Assembly: GCA_018384485.1 (NCBI GenBank)
Contig: JAHBAE010000047.1
Location: forward strand, 1-34,542
DNA from: Kiritimatiellia bacterium
Lineage (GTDB): Bacteria; Verrucomicrobiota; Kiritimatiellia; RFP12; UBA1067
Length of the DNA: 34,542 nt
Direction: 5' to 3'
Of this stretch, positions 18,446-28,703 are shown piece after piece. Made by a program: the position numbers and the translations under genes. The notes beneath the pieces are model-generated. The model had not been told where the DNA came from. It ran no database searches and saw nothing but the letters and a program-made list of their open reading frames with translations. How positions within the stretch are numbered: the first letter of the stretch is position 1; every line of letters starts with the position of its first letter.

Positions 18446-18583
18446 TTACATTTCCTCAAACTGATCTTTGCCAACACCGCACATCGGGCATGTCCAATCA
18501 TCGGGGAGATCCTCAAATGCGATATTGTTGTTATTAGCGGGGTCATAGACCCAACCGCACACTTTGCAAACGTATTTTTTCAT
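18446..18583 (-). CDS. Rubredoxin (45 aa)
   Basis: Translated by hand: [45 protein letters not shown]; two CxxC motifs and [21 protein letters not shown]. Not in the ORF track. Confidence 0.92.
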   Translation of the reverse strand: MKKYVCKVCGWVYDPANNNNIAFEDLPDDWTCPMCGVGKDQFEEM

Positions 18584-18635
18584 TTTTCTCCTTTCTTGTT
18601 TTTGGCTCGCCGGCTTTTACGCGCAACCAAACGCT

Positions 18636-18665
18636 ATTATACCACAATATATTCTCGTTGCGCAA
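18636..18665 (-). promoter_or_regulatory. Putative promoter of rubredoxin-rubrerythrin operon
   Basis: Minus strand TTGCGC (18660-18665), 18-nt spacer, perfect TATAAT (18636-18641); AAGGAG upstream of the rubredoxin ATG. Confidence 0.65.
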
Positions 18666-18669
18666 TGCC

Positions 18670-19521
18670 CTATTGTTTTTCAAACGACGAAATGAAGCAG
18701 GCGATGAGGACTCCTGCCTTGTAAAGAGATTCTACCGATACTTTATCTATCGTATCCTCCTTCGTGTGCCACCAGGAATTTTCCGGACCGTAAGAAAAAT
18801 CTATAAGATCTACTGCAGGAAAAGACGCGTCGAGAAAAGGCTGATGATCATCTTTCACAAAAAGATTTGACTTTGAAACCATCGAGGATAAACCTGCCTT
18901 CTTAGCGCACTCTACAACACGCTCGGCAAGGCTATGCGTTCCGTTCGCCGGGATAATGATATTCAAATCGCGATCTCCCAACATGTCGGCGCAGAGAACC
19001 GCTTTTACATCGCGCTTTTTCGATGAAAGGATTTCTGATGCCCGCTTTGAACCTTGAAGCCCGTCTCTCTCGCCATAGCTGTAAAGACACTCTTCTCCGT
19101 CAGTCCACACAAGCATCACGTTTATACCTTTTACGGGCCTGTCGGAAAGCGCGTTCGCCAACCCAACGAGAAGCCCGGTTGTCGAAGCGCCGTCGTTGGC
19201 GCCAGGGCTTGGCGTTCCCGCTTTAGTGTCGAAATGAGAAACCACAACAACCCACGACGAGGTTGGACTATATTCAAACTCCGCATAAACGTTATTAAAC
19301 CGCCTGTTGCCGCGAGGCGTTGGAGCTATAAACGAATCCTTCCGCACATCAGCGCCAGCCGATGCGGCCATATCAAGAATCTTGTTCGCCGCGATTTCCG
19401 CGCGTGCAGTACCGGCATCGCGAGGAGTGCACTCCCTTACAATTTGCGATGCGCACGAATACGCCAAAGACGCATCCGTGCGCATAAAGGAAAATGACGC
19501 CGCTAAAAAAAGCGACAACAT
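18670..19521 (-). CDS. Secreted M28 family metallopeptidase
   Basis: Signal peptide; VVVVSHFDTKAGTPSPGANDGASTTGLLVGLANAL, VWTDGEECLYSYGERDGLQGSK, DMLGDRDLNI. Confidence 0.85.
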   Translation of the reverse strand: MLSLFLAASFSFMRTDASLAYSCASQIVRECTPRDAGTARAEIAANKILDMAASAGADVRKDSFIAPTPRGNRRFNNVYAEFEYSPTSSWVVVVSHFDTKAGTPSPGANDGASTTGLLVGLANALSDRPVKGINVMLVWTDGEECLYSYGERDGLQGSKRASEILSSKKRDVKAVLCADMLGDRDLNIIIPANGTHSLAERVVECAKKAGLSSMVSKSNLFVKDDHQPFLDASFPAVDLIDFSYGPENSWWHTKEDTIDKVSVESLYKAGVLIACFISSFEKQ

Positions 19522-19522
19522 T

Positions 19523-20497
19523 TCAGTCTACCGTAACTCCAAGCATCCTTATGATGCGGTCAAGATCGTTGTTATCGAGGAAATCTATTTCAACCAAACC
19601 TTTTGTGTGGCGTCCATTCGGATGAGTGACACCGCTCGTCACGCGAACTGCACAGCCGAGATGACGGCGCATCTTCTCTGAAAGGCTCCGCACATATCCT
19701 TCGGGAAGATCAGGATTGCCGCGCTCTTTCGGAGGAACGACCTTGCGCATCTTTTCAATGCGACGCTCGAGAGCGCGTACGGTGAGCTGCTCATTCACGC
19801 AATCGCGCGCGAGAATGATGCGCTCCTTTTCCGTATCAAGAGAAAGAAGAACTTTCGCGTGCCCTGCAGAGATAAGATTTTGCGAAACGAGCGATTTCAC
19901 CTCGTCAGGAAGCTCGAGAAGCCTCACGGAATTGGCAACCGTCGCACGTCCCTTGCCGACGCGTTCCGCCACTTCCTGCTGAGTAAGGCTGAAATTGTCC
20001 TGCAGCGTCTTGTAGGAGACCGCTTCCTCAATGGGGTTGAGATCTTCGCGCTGAATGTTTTCGGTTGTCGTCATCGCGGCGGCCGTAAGATCATCCGCCT
20101 CGATAAGAGTGACGCGAATCTTTTTCCATCCAAGGAACTGTGCAGCTCTCAGGCGACGCTCTCCTGAAATAAGCTCATACCGGCCAGCGGTATTCTTGCG
20201 CACCGTTGGGGGATGAACAAGGCCGCTGTTCTTTATCGACTCGGCAAGTTCCTTCAGCTCGTCCTCAGAAAAATCACGCCTCGGCTGATAAGGGCTACGC
20301 TCTATCTCGGGAATGGGCAACTCTACCGCGAGCTGCTTATCTTGAGTAGAAGTAGCGGGAATCGCCCCGAGAAGCCCATCTACCCCTGAGGAACCGAAAT
20401 CGACCTTACGGCCGAGCCCATGCTTCTTACCTCCAACTGAAGAGGGGGTCTTAACGACCCCCGTTGCCTTTTTCAAGTATGGATTTGTCTTAGACAT
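19523..20497 (-). CDS. parB: ParB/RepB/Spo0J family partition protein
   Basis: PYQPRRDFSEDELKELAESIKNSGLVHPPTVRK, ISGERRLRAAQFLG, TENIQREDLNPIEEA, HTH LTQQEVAERVGKGRATVANSVRLLELP. Confidence 0.95.
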   Translation of the reverse strand: MSKTNPYLKKATGVVKTPSSVGGKKHGLGRKVDFGSSGVDGLLGAIPATSTQDKQLAVELPIPEIERSPYQPRRDFSEDELKELAESIKNSGLVHPPTVRKNTAGRYELISGERRLRAAQFLGWKKIRVTLIEADDLTAAAMTTTENIQREDLNPIEEAVSYKTLQDNFSLTQQEVAERVGKGRATVANSVRLLELPDEVKSLVSQNLISAGHAKVLLSLDTEKERIILARDCVNEQLTVRALERRIEKMRKVVPPKERGNPDLPEGYVRSLSEKMRRHLGCAVRVTSGVTHPNGRHTKGLVEIDFLDNNDLDRIIRMLGVTVD

Positions 20498-21201
20498 CAG
20501 AAGTATCCGTTAACGATCGGAAGCACCTTGATCTTGTTGTCCATGATAAGGTTAACAAGGCCAATCTGGAAACCCCAAGGGCACTCACGGGCATAGTTTA
20601 CAAGGCCAACCTGGCAACCATGAAGCTCATCAGTCATGTTAAACACGCCCGCAATCTGGCAGCCGTACGCAACTTTCGAGAGGTTGACGCCAATCGCGGC
20701 GACGCAACCGTAAGACCTTTCAAGCGCCATGTTAAAAAGACCTGCGACCGCAACACCATTAAGGTCATCTGCCATCGAGCCCAAGAATTCAACATCGGCA
20801 CCGTAGAATTTATTATGGTAGCCGAAGCCGCCGAGATCGATGCCGTAAGCAGTGCCCCTGGAGATGTTGGCGAGAAGAGACGCTCTTAAACCATAGACAT
20901 TTTTAGAAGAATAGTTGAAAAGAGGACCTACGACAAGACCGATCGCATCATCCTTGCAGACTGTTGCGCACGCAACATCAAGGCCATACATCTTGGGCGA
21001 ACCGTTGTAGAGAAGACCGAGATCAAGGCCGAAAACATCCCACCTCGCATGCCCCCAAGGCAACTGCACGGGAGACGCTAACGAGACTGCAATCGGAGTC
21101 CACCCAATGGCACCCTCTTCAACTTCCTCTACTTCCTCCGCACCGGCTGTCACGACCATCATCGCCGCAAGAGCGACGCAAAACGAATGCTTAATTTTCA
21201 T
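20497..21201 (-). CDS. Secreted repeat protein, LA_2272-like surface-repeat type
   Basis: Signal peptide; about 20-aa repeats (GVAVAGLFNMALERSYG..., GCQIAGVFNMTDELHG, GCQVGLVNYARECPWGFQIGLVNLIMD); GLDLGLLYNGSPKMYG shared with 10390..10836. Confidence 0.65.
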   Translation of the reverse strand: MKIKHSFCVALAAMMVVTAGAEEVEEVEEGAIGWTPIAVSLASPVQLPWGHARWDVFGLDLGLLYNGSPKMYGLDVACATVCKDDAIGLVVGPLFNYSSKNVYGLRASLLANISRGTAYGIDLGGFGYHNKFYGADVEFLGSMADDLNGVAVAGLFNMALERSYGCVAAIGVNLSKVAYGCQIAGVFNMTDELHGCQVGLVNYARECPWGFQIGLVNLIMDNKIKVLPIVNGYF

Positions 21202-21254
21202 TTTATTTATTTCCTTCTAGTTGGCGTTATTTTAAGATTCAAATTTTGTGTATA

Positions 21255-21283
21255 TTTTACACTTTAACGCTTAACGCGTCAAG
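21255..21283 (-). promoter_or_regulatory. Putative promoter of the surface-repeat protein/parB/M28 unit
   Basis: Minus strand TTGACG (21278-21283), 17-nt spacer, TAAAAT (21255-21260). Confidence 0.55.
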
Positions 21284-21388
21284 GGGTACGTAGCAATCAA
21301 ATAAAGAAATCGAGTTTTCAACCTGTCAAGCATTGATAGATTTTGAAAGCGCATTGCACGGGACGTGAAGCCCGTTCCATTCGCTCTA

Positions 21389-22807
21389 TCAAAAGTCTCC
21401 GCTCCGCGAAAAGGACGGGCGGGAAGAGACCGTATCGCCCTTTCCGCCGCGCGTTCTGAACATGACTGCATAGATAAAGACTACCGCAAAACAAATGACC
21501 GGAACGATGAACGACGCGCGAAGAGACTGAGACGAAGCCTTGAGATTCTGGTCAACAACGCTGTCGAACATCGGAACGAGAGAAGCCCAAAAACCAGGCT
21601 TATCGATAATCGCAGCCATCCAAGGCGTAAGAAGCGCTCCCCCTACGATAGCCATAATAAGCCCTGCGGCACCAAGCTTGTGAGCCTTAGGATCAATACC
21701 TCCAAGCCCGAGGCCGTAGATGGTCGGGAACATGAGAGACATGAAACCGCTCATCATGCAGAGCGAAATGACATTCCAGCTGAAAGGAAGATTGCCAACC
21801 GTGAAAAGCACATCCGACTTCAAATACATCACACCTAGGCTTGAAAGAATTGCGCCTGCGGCAAAAACGGCCATCATCCTTGCAGGCTCAAAATACTTCA
21901 TAAGGAATGTGCAAATCCAACGGCAACCGATAAACAGGCAAAGCGCGATGAGATAATAGGACGCGCCTTGAGCAGGAGTTACGCCAAGCTCCTTCTGGCA
22001 GTAGACGTTCATCCAAGTCCACGCGGCGATCTGAACACCTACGTAAAAAACTTGCGCAACTACTCCGCAATACCATTTCGGAGAATGGGCGAGAATCCCG
22101 AGAATTTCGCGAATATCGGTTTTATCGGATGAGACATGGTCGATCTCCGTCGGTTTCTTGAGGAAGAAGAAAAACCAGATCATCATCGCAATCGCGCAAA
22201 GCCCGACATAAGGAACGCACACCCAGAAAAGCTCGTGATGGACGATCTTGTCGAGAGCCTCCTTGGGCATCTGAAGACGCTCCTCGGTAGTGGCGGGATT
22301 GAGATTTGCAAGAATAAGCTGCTGGGCGAGAACAATTCCTGCAAGAGAACCTAAAGGATTGAACATCTGCGCGAAATTAAGACGCCTGACGGCAGTCGAC
22401 TCATCGCCGAGAGCGAGCACATACGGATTGCACGTCGTCTCAAGAACGGCACAACCGCCAGCCACGATGAATATGCCGACGATGTAAGTCCAAAAACTCT
22501 GCATAACGCATGCGGGCACATACAGAAGAGCGCCGATAATGTAAACGGCAAGCCCGAAAAGGACTCCCACCCTGTAACCGGCTTTCTGAATAAGCAGCGA
22601 TGCGAAAATCGCTATTACGGAATATGCGCCGTAGAATGAAATCTGCACGAATCCGGCGGTGGATTGACTCGTCATGAAAATTTTCTGGAACGACGGCACG
22701 AGATTGTCCGTCATATTGTTCAAAAGCCCCCAAAGCGCGAAGCAGCTTGTGAGCATTATGAAAATGGCAAGGTATTTTTTAGGAACAACCGGAGTTTCCG
22801 ATTTCAT
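21389..22807 (-). CDS. MFS sugar transporter (FucP/GluP-like)
   Basis: 12-TM hydrophobic protein; ETTCNPYVLALGDESTAVRRLNFAQMFNPLGSLAG is typical of the FucP/GluP group. Confidence 0.8.
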   Translation of the reverse strand: MKSETPVVPKKYLAIFIMLTSCFALWGLLNNMTDNLVPSFQKIFMTSQSTAGFVQISFYGAYSVIAIFASLLIQKAGYRVGVLFGLAVYIIGALLYVPACVMQSFWTYIVGIFIVAGGCAVLETTCNPYVLALGDESTAVRRLNFAQMFNPLGSLAGIVLAQQLILANLNPATTEERLQMPKEALDKIVHHELFWVCVPYVGLCAIAMMIWFFFFLKKPTEIDHVSSDKTDIREILGILAHSPKWYCGVVAQVFYVGVQIAAWTWMNVYCQKELGVTPAQGASYYLIALCLFIGCRWICTFLMKYFEPARMMAVFAAGAILSSLGVMYLKSDVLFTVGNLPFSWNVISLCMMSGFMSLMFPTIYGLGLGGIDPKAHKLGAAGLIMAIVGGALLTPWMAAIIDKPGFWASLVPMFDSVVDQNLKASSQSLRASFIVPVICFAVVFIYAVMFRTRGGKGDTVSSRPSFSRSGDF

Positions 22808-22824
22808 TTTTTCTCTCCGTTTCG

Positions 22825-24225
22825 TTAGTATTGAAGTTTTTCAAGAATCCGCTTAGCCCACTCCTTCGCTAACAGGAACTGGCGCACGGAAAAAGATTCG
22901 TTCGGCGAATGTATGCAGTCGCAGGGCTGCCCCCAACCGACAAGAAGCGCCGCAGCTCCGCTCGTTTCCTTCAATGCGGAAACTACAGGGATCGACGCGC
23001 CCGACCATTGATAGATAGGACCGCGCGAATCCATCTCTGTTAGAGCTTCTTCTGCCACCGCAAAAATCGGCGAAGAGACTGGAAGCTTCATCGCGGACGA
23101 AAGGCCGCTGTCTTCAGGGAATGAAACTTCCATCCCTTCTGGACAATGTTTCTGAAAATGTTCCTTGAGCGCATCAAATGTGCGGCGAGGATTCTGCCCG
23201 GGCACAAGGCGAGTTGAAATCTTAGCTATCGCCTCACATGGAATTACAGTCTTAGAGCCTGGCCCGCCGTAGCCAGAATGAACGCCGTTTATTTCAACGG
23301 TAGGCTCAAAGCCCAACCTTCTCGCGATAGTCTTTATTCTCTCCCCGCCAGATGGGGGAGCGCCGATATCTTTCTCAACGGCCTTACGGGCATCTTCCTC
23401 CGTTTCAAACGCTGCGGAAGATTTTTCCATCTCCTCTGCAGAAGGCTCTTCAACGCCGTCTAGAAAACCTTCGACCGCTATTGAGCCGTCGGGCGCATGA
23501 AGGGAGGAGAGAAGCTCGCACATCCCCTGCGCTGCATTTGGGGCAACTCCGCCATATTCTCCCGAATGCAAATCACGAGAGGCGGCTGTAAGTTTAACGG
23601 TAAAATGATTAACTCCCCGTATCCCCGCTACGATTGCAGGGCGCAGATCTGCTGCGGCGGAAGTATCGCACACGAGCAGAACATCGGAAGCTAAACGCCT
23701 GCGAAAAGAAGATTCTTCAAGAAGACTGAAAAGCCCCGTCGAGCCAGATTCTTCCTGCCCCTCAAGTAGAATCTTTAGATTGACATTTTTTTTGCCGGAT
23801 TTGAGATACTCCCGCACACCGCAGAGAAACGCGAAAAACTGCCCTTTATCATCTTGCGCGCCGCGGCAGTAAACGCGGCCATCGCGGAACGACGGCTCAA
23901 ACGGAGGAGTTTCCCATTTATCTACCGGATCTGCCGGCTGAACATCATAGTGGCCGTAGAAGAGAACTGTCGGAGAGCCTTCTTCGCCTTTTATTTCTGC
24001 AAAGAGAACTGGGACCGGATGCGAAGCGGCCTTGCCCGCAGGAGAGATGAGCTCCGCTTCAGCCCCTATCTCTCTTAGCCATTTCTTCAACCACGTCGCG
24101 CATTGGACGCAATCCCTGAGGCGAGATGCTTCCGCACCTACCGTTACGAACTTCAACAGCTCGAAGTATTCCTTCGAGTCGCCGCAATTCAGCCACTCTT
24201 GCATCTGTTCGTTCGTAATCTCCAT
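22825..24225 (-). CDS. M20 family metallopeptidase (dipeptidase)
   Basis: VLFYGHYDVQPADPVDKWETPPFEPSFRDGRVYCRGAQDDKGQFFA; LEGQEESGSTGL. Confidence 0.92.
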   Translation of the reverse strand: MEITNEQMQEWLNCGDSKEYFELLKFVTVGAEASRLRDCVQCATWLKKWLREIGAEAELISPAGKAASHPVPVLFAEIKGEEGSPTVLFYGHYDVQPADPVDKWETPPFEPSFRDGRVYCRGAQDDKGQFFAFLCGVREYLKSGKKNVNLKILLEGQEESGSTGLFSLLEESSFRRRLASDVLLVCDTSAAADLRPAIVAGIRGVNHFTVKLTAASRDLHSGEYGGVAPNAAQGMCELLSSLHAPDGSIAVEGFLDGVEEPSAEEMEKSSAAFETEEDARKAVEKDIGAPPSGGERIKTIARRLGFEPTVEINGVHSGYGGPGSKTVIPCEAIAKISTRLVPGQNPRRTFDALKEHFQKHCPEGMEVSFPEDSGLSSAMKLPVSSPIFAVAEEALTEMDSRGPIYQWSGASIPVVSALKETSGAAALLVGWGQPCDCIHSPNESFSVRQFLLAKEWAKRILEKLQY

Positions 24226-24244
24226 CAGCCATCCTTATCGCTTT

Positions 24245-26824
24245 TTAGCGGACAACGAAATTGACCATTCTTTTCGGAACGGCAACGACTTTGACGATTG
24301 TCTTGCCTTCAAGGAATTTCGCGACATCGGCATTAGCCTTGGCGGCCTCTTCCATCTCGGTCTGAGTTGCATCGCTCTTCACGCGTATGCGGCCGCGAAG
24401 CTTGCCGAGAACCTGCACGGGGATTTCAATCTCATCCTCAACGAGGGCCGCCGCATCAAAAGCGGGCCAAGGCTCGTACGCAAGAGACTTCTCATGGCCA
24501 AGGAACGACCAAAGCTCTTCTCCGAGGTGCGGGGCAAACGGCGCAAGGCAGAGCACGAACTTCTCAAGATATTCCTTCGGCATCGCCCCTGATTTCGCAA
24601 AATCCTCCGCTTCGTTGATGTAGACCATCATCGCGGAAATCGCCGTATTAAACGCCATCGCTTCAAGGTCGTCGCCGACTTTCTTTATCATGGCATTCAA
24701 ACTCTTCGCCTCGGCCTTCGTCATCGCTCGTTCTGCAATTGAAGTTTCCGTGACGAAACGGTTGGCGCGCTTGAGGAAGCGGTGGACGCCCTCGACGCCC
24801 TTCGTCGACCACGGCTTAACTGCCTGCAGCGGCCCCATGAACATTTCATAAAGACGCAGGGAATCAGCTCCGAAATCACGGATTACATCATCGGGATTGA
24901 CGACGTTTCTGAGCGACTTCGACATTTTGGCGGGAAACTCCGTAAGCTCCTCCATCTCGCCGCCTTCTTCCTCTGAGCCGTAGGGCTTACCTTCACGCCA
25001 TTCGACACGGTCCGTGGGAACGAGAACTCCGCGCTTCGTCTTATACGCAAGGCCAAGAATCATACCTTGGTTGACGAGACGCTGGAAAGGCTCTTTCGTA
25101 GGCACAAGACCGAGATCAAAAAGAACCTTATGCCAAAATCTCGCATAGAGAAGATGCAGAACAGCGTGCTCGGCTCCGCCGACATAGAGGTCAACAGGCA
25201 ACCACTTCTTCAAAAGCTCGGAATCGGCGAAAGCGTTATCGTTCTCGGGGTCGATATACCTCAAATAGTACCAGCAGCTGCCTGCCCACTGAGGCATCGT
25301 GTTCGTCTCGCGGACGCCCTTCTTGCCGGTCGCAGGATCGACGACATTAAGCCAATCCGTCGCCTTCGCAAGAGGCGGCTCGCCCGTGCCTGTAGGCTTA
25401 TAGTCGGCAAGCTCAGGAAGCGTAAGAGGAAGATCCTCTTCAGGAACGAGACTCTGCGTGCCGTCTTCCCAGTGAATAACAGGGAACGGCTCGCCCCAGT
25501 AGCGCTGACGCGAAAAGAGCCAGTCGCGAAGCTTGTACTGAGTTTTAGCCTTGCCGACGCCCTGGGTCTCAAGCCATGCGATCATCTTTTTCTGAGCGTC
25601 CTTTACGGGAAGGCCGGTGATGAAACCGGAATTGACCATAACGCCCGTCGCGATATCGGTAAACGCCGCCTCGGCAGTATAAGGAACACGTTCCCCATTC
25701 TCCGTCGCCACTTCTCCATCCTTCGCCACTACCTGGTAAATCGGGAGATTGAAAACCTTAGCAAATTCAAAGTCGCGCTCATCATGCGCAGGAACGGCCA
25801 TAATCGCACCGGTACCGTAACTGGCGAGCACATAGTCGGAGATGAATATCGGAAGTTCATCGCCATTAACGGGATTAATGCCCTTAATCCCCTTAAGCTC
25901 AACACCAGTCTTCTCCTTATTCATTTCGGTGCGTTCAAAATCACTCTTTCTCGCCGCCGCTTCGCGGTATGCGACAACCTCATCGGCATTCAAAATGCGC
26001 GACTCGGAAAGCCATTTGTCGACAAGCTTGTGTTCTGGACTTACGACCATATATGTCGCGCCGAAAAGCGTATCGCACCGCGTCGTGTAAACTGTTATCT
26101 TCGTATCAGAACAAATCGAAACTCCAAAATCGACGAGCGCGCCAGTTGATTTACCGATCCAGTTGCGCTGCATCTCCTTAATGCCTTCGGACCAGTCTAA
26201 CTCATCGAGATCATTCAAAAGCCGCTCAGCATATTCTGTAATCTTGAGCATCCACTGACGCATTGGCTTGCGGATGACAGGATGATTGCCGCGCTCGGAG
26301 CGGCCATCAATCACCTCTTCATTCGCAAGCACCGTGCCAAGCGCCGGGCACCAGTTCACCGGCACCTCCGCTACGTACGCAAGCCCCTTCTCATAGAGCT
26401 TTTCAAAAATCCACTGCGTCCACTTGTAATACTTCGGGTCGGTAGTATTGACTTCGCGATCCCAATCGTAGGAAAAACCGAGAGCGCGTATCTGCTCACG
26501 GAAACGGTCCACGTTTTTCTTTGTCGTTACAGCAGGATGAGTGCCCGTCTCAACGGCATACTGCTCCGCAGGGAGGCCGAAAGCGTCCCAACCCATCGGA
26601 TGAAGAACATTAAAGCCCTTCATGCGCTTGTAACGGCAAAGTATGTCTGTAGCCGTATATCCTTCGGGATGGCCTACATGAAGCCCAGCCCCGGAAGGAT
26701 AAGGAAACATATCAAGGCAGTAGAACTTTTCGCCAGAGGCCTTGGAATCAGTTTTGAAAGTCTTATTTTCTAACCAATACTTTTGCCACTTTTTCTCAAT
26801 GGCAGAAAAATTGTAGTCGCTCAT
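24245..26824 (-). CDS. leuS: Leucyl-tRNA synthetase
   Basis: [21 protein letters not shown] (HIGH-like), [29 protein letters not shown] (KMSKS). Confidence 0.97.
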   Translation of the reverse strand: MSDYNFSAIEKKWQKYWLENKTFKTDSKASGEKFYCLDMFPYPSGAGLHVGHPEGYTATDILCRYKRMKGFNVLHPMGWDAFGLPAEQYAVETGTHPAVTTKKNVDRFREQIRALGFSYDWDREVNTTDPKYYKWTQWIFEKLYEKGLAYVAEVPVNWCPALGTVLANEEVIDGRSERGNHPVIRKPMRQWMLKITEYAERLLNDLDELDWSEGIKEMQRNWIGKSTGALVDFGVSICSDTKITVYTTRCDTLFGATYMVVSPEHKLVDKWLSESRILNADEVVAYREAAARKSDFERTEMNKEKTGVELKGIKGINPVNGDELPIFISDYVLASYGTGAIMAVPAHDERDFEFAKVFNLPIYQVVAKDGEVATENGERVPYTAEAAFTDIATGVMVNSGFITGLPVKDAQKKMIAWLETQGVGKAKTQYKLRDWLFSRQRYWGEPFPVIHWEDGTQSLVPEEDLPLTLPELADYKPTGTGEPPLAKATDWLNVVDPATGKKGVRETNTMPQWAGSCWYYLRYIDPENDNAFADSELLKKWLPVDLYVGGAEHAVLHLLYARFWHKVLFDLGLVPTKEPFQRLVNQGMILGLAYKTKRGVLVPTDRVEWREGKPYGSEEEGGEMEELTEFPAKMSKSLRNVVNPDDVIRDFGADSLRLYEMFMGPLQAVKPWSTKGVEGVHRFLKRANRFVTETSIAERAMTKAEAKSLNAMIKKVGDDLEAMAFNTAISAMMVYINEAEDFAKSGAMPKEYLEKFVLCLAPFAPHLGEELWSFLGHEKSLAYEPWPAFDAAALVEDEIEIPVQVLGKLRGRIRVKSDATQTEMEEAAKANADVAKFLEGKTIVKVVAVPKRMVNFVVR

Positions 26825-27876
26825 TTCTGTTTCTGCTCCTCGGCTTGAGCCGCGATAGCTCTTGTAATAAGCCCCGTCACATCGTTAGTTGCCGCCGCAA
26901 CACCAGCCTTCACGGCATAATAAATCGCCTTATGGCTTGAACTGCCATGCCCAATAATCACAGCCCCGTTCACGCCGAGAAGCGGAGCGCCGCCATAGAT
27001 ATCGGGATCAAGCTGGCTCTTGAGTGAATGGAAGGCGCCTCTAAGCAAAATCGCTCCCAGAAAACGCAAGGGACCTTTGAAGCATTCCTTCTTCAACCAG
27101 TAAACGATAGCCTTGGCTATCGATTCAGTCGTCTTAAGAATCACATTGCCAACAAAGCCGTCGCAAACTGCAACATCAATATGACCCTTGTATAAATCTT
27201 TGCCCTCAATATTTCCGACGAAGTTGATATCCTTCACATTTTTAAGGAGAGGGAAAGTCGCCTTCGTCATTTCATTTCCCTTGCAATCTTCCGTGCCAAT
27301 CGACACAAGACCTACTGCGGGAACGCCGCGCCTCAACACGGCTTTCGAATAGGCGTTGCCCATGATGGCGAACTGAACTAACCACTCTGGGTGGCAATCC
27401 ATATTCGCACCCGCGTCAAGCACCACGATTGGACGCTTGGGATTGCGGTTGGGCATGACCGTCGCAATGGCCGGCCTCTTCACCCCCGGAACTCTCCCGA
27501 GCGTGAGGATGGCGCTTGTCGCCACCGCGCCAGAATTGCCCGCTGAAACAAATGCATCTGCCCTGCCCTCTTTTACAAGGCGCATGGCTACATTTATCGA
27601 GCAATCCTTTTTCTTCTTGACAGCCTCGACGGGGGAGTCATCCATCTCCGCCACATCGGGAGCGTGCACTATCTCAAGCGCGCCGTTTTCTATAGCTTGC
27701 TGAGAAGCCGCCTTTAATTTAGGCGGAAGCTTTTCAAGCTCAGCCTGAATCTGTGAAAGCTGCCCCACAAGAAGCACCTTCACATCTTTAAGCCCGGTTG
27801 CCGATTCAACCGCCCCAACTACAATTTCACCCGGGGCGTAATCGCCCCCCATCGCGTCAAGAGCAATTCGTGTCAT
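26821..27876 (-). CDS. plsX: Phosphate acyltransferase PlsX
   Basis: [49 protein letters not shown] 7 nt upstream of the ATG at 27876 favours this start over the 27927 start in the track. Confidence 0.94.
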   Translation of the reverse strand: MTRIALDAMGGDYAPGEIVVGAVESATGLKDVKVLLVGQLSQIQAELEKLPPKLKAASQQAIENGALEIVHAPDVAEMDDSPVEAVKKKKDCSINVAMRLVKEGRADAFVSAGNSGAVATSAILTLGRVPGVKRPAIATVMPNRNPKRPIVVLDAGANMDCHPEWLVQFAIMGNAYSKAVLRRGVPAVGLVSIGTEDCKGNEMTKATFPLLKNVKDINFVGNIEGKDLYKGHIDVAVCDGFVGNVILKTTESIAKAIVYWLKKECFKGPLRFLGAILLRGAFHSLKSQLDPDIYGGAPLLGVNGAVIIGHGSSSHKAIYYAVKAGVAAATNDVTGLITRAIAAQAEEQKQK

Positions 27877-27914
27877 GACCCAACCTCCGATCTTCCGACA
27901 CTTAAACAGACATC

Positions 27915-27942
27915 TCCGTTGCCGCACAATGGCGGCAACGGA
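27915..27942. repeat. Perfect 11-bp hairpin between rpmF and plsX
   Basis: TCCGTTGCCGC - ACAATG - GCGGCAACGGA; no obvious U-tract. Confidence 0.8.
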
Positions 27943-27973
27943 AGAATCACTGCGGTTGAAAACCGCGACGACG

Positions 27974-28153
27974 TCACTTGGACGCCGTTACTTTACGACC
28001 CTTATACGTACCGCACTTAGGGCACGCACGATGCGAACGAACCGCCGCCCCACACTCGGGGCATGTCGCTACTTGAGCGAGGATCGGTTTCTCCAGAGAC
28101 GCAACACGCTCGCGTTTACGACGTTTGGACACACGGTTCTTAGGACTTGCCAT
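27974..28153 (-). CDS. rpmF: 50S ribosomal protein L32
   Basis: Translated by hand: MASPKNRVSKRRKRERVASLEKPILAQVATCPECGAAVRSHRACPKCGTYKGRKVTASK (59 aa); CxxC pairs. Not in the ORF track. Confidence 0.95.
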   Translation of the reverse strand: MASPKNRVSKRRKRERVASLEKPILAQVATCPECGAAVRSHRACPKCGTYKGRKVTASK

Positions 28154-28165
28154 TTTCTTTTCTCC

Positions 28166-28675
28166 TTACCTTCTTTTCTCGGCAGAACCGGAAGCACCCT
28201 GATCGACCTGATCACCTGGCTGCCGGCTCTCCATTCTCAATCTCTCCAAGACATTCCACCTATCGTCCGTAAACGTTTTCGTTTCTTGGACGACTCCCGG
28301 ACAGGTCTCAGAACAGACCGGGAAAGTCGGTAGAGCGAGTATTATACTCTCTCTTATCTCATTCGTCAAATCGACTTCTGGGCTTTTGTCGTCAATTTCG
28401 AAGGAGGCAGTGAAGTCGCCCAGCTTCACCGTATCGTCGAAATCCTTGCCGCAACGAGAGCAAACATACGAAAAATCCTGTTCAAGAGAGCCTCTTACGA
28501 GAAGCTCCGTTCCGAAAACACGCGCGTTGAGGCGATACCTAACTCCGCCAAAGGCGTCGACAAATTCCTCGTGGACATCAACGCAATCAACTTCACCCTC
28601 GAGAGTCTCACCCTCGCGGTCAAGCCGATACGCGTCTACTACGAGCTTCTCGCCTATCTCATCAATGTTTTCCAT
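28166..28675 (-). CDS. DUF177 (YceD) family protein
   Basis: Directly upstream of rpmF-plsX; LEQDFSYVCSRCGKDFDDTVKLGDFTASFE is typical of YceD/DUF177. Confidence 0.8.
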   Translation of the reverse strand: MENIDEIGEKLVVDAYRLDREGETLEGEVDCVDVHEEFVDAFGGVRYRLNARVFGTELLVRGSLEQDFSYVCSRCGKDFDDTVKLGDFTASFEIDDKSPEVDLTNEIRESIILALPTFPVCSETCPGVVQETKTFTDDRWNVLERLRMESRQPGDQVDQGASGSAEKRR

Positions 28676-28703
28676 GGTGTGAATTATACCAAATTACTGC
28701 GCC

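Noticed and set aside
17857-18537. 226-aa + strand ORF and 132-aa minus ORF (17790..18188) overlapping rubrerythrin
   Set aside because: Both overlap well-supported rubrerythrin/rubredoxin coding sequence in other frames and show no domain.
25067-26149. 360-aa + strand ORF
   Set aside because: Fully antisense to leuS, with no recognisable domain and a basic low-complexity composition; an antisense artefact of coding-frame bias.
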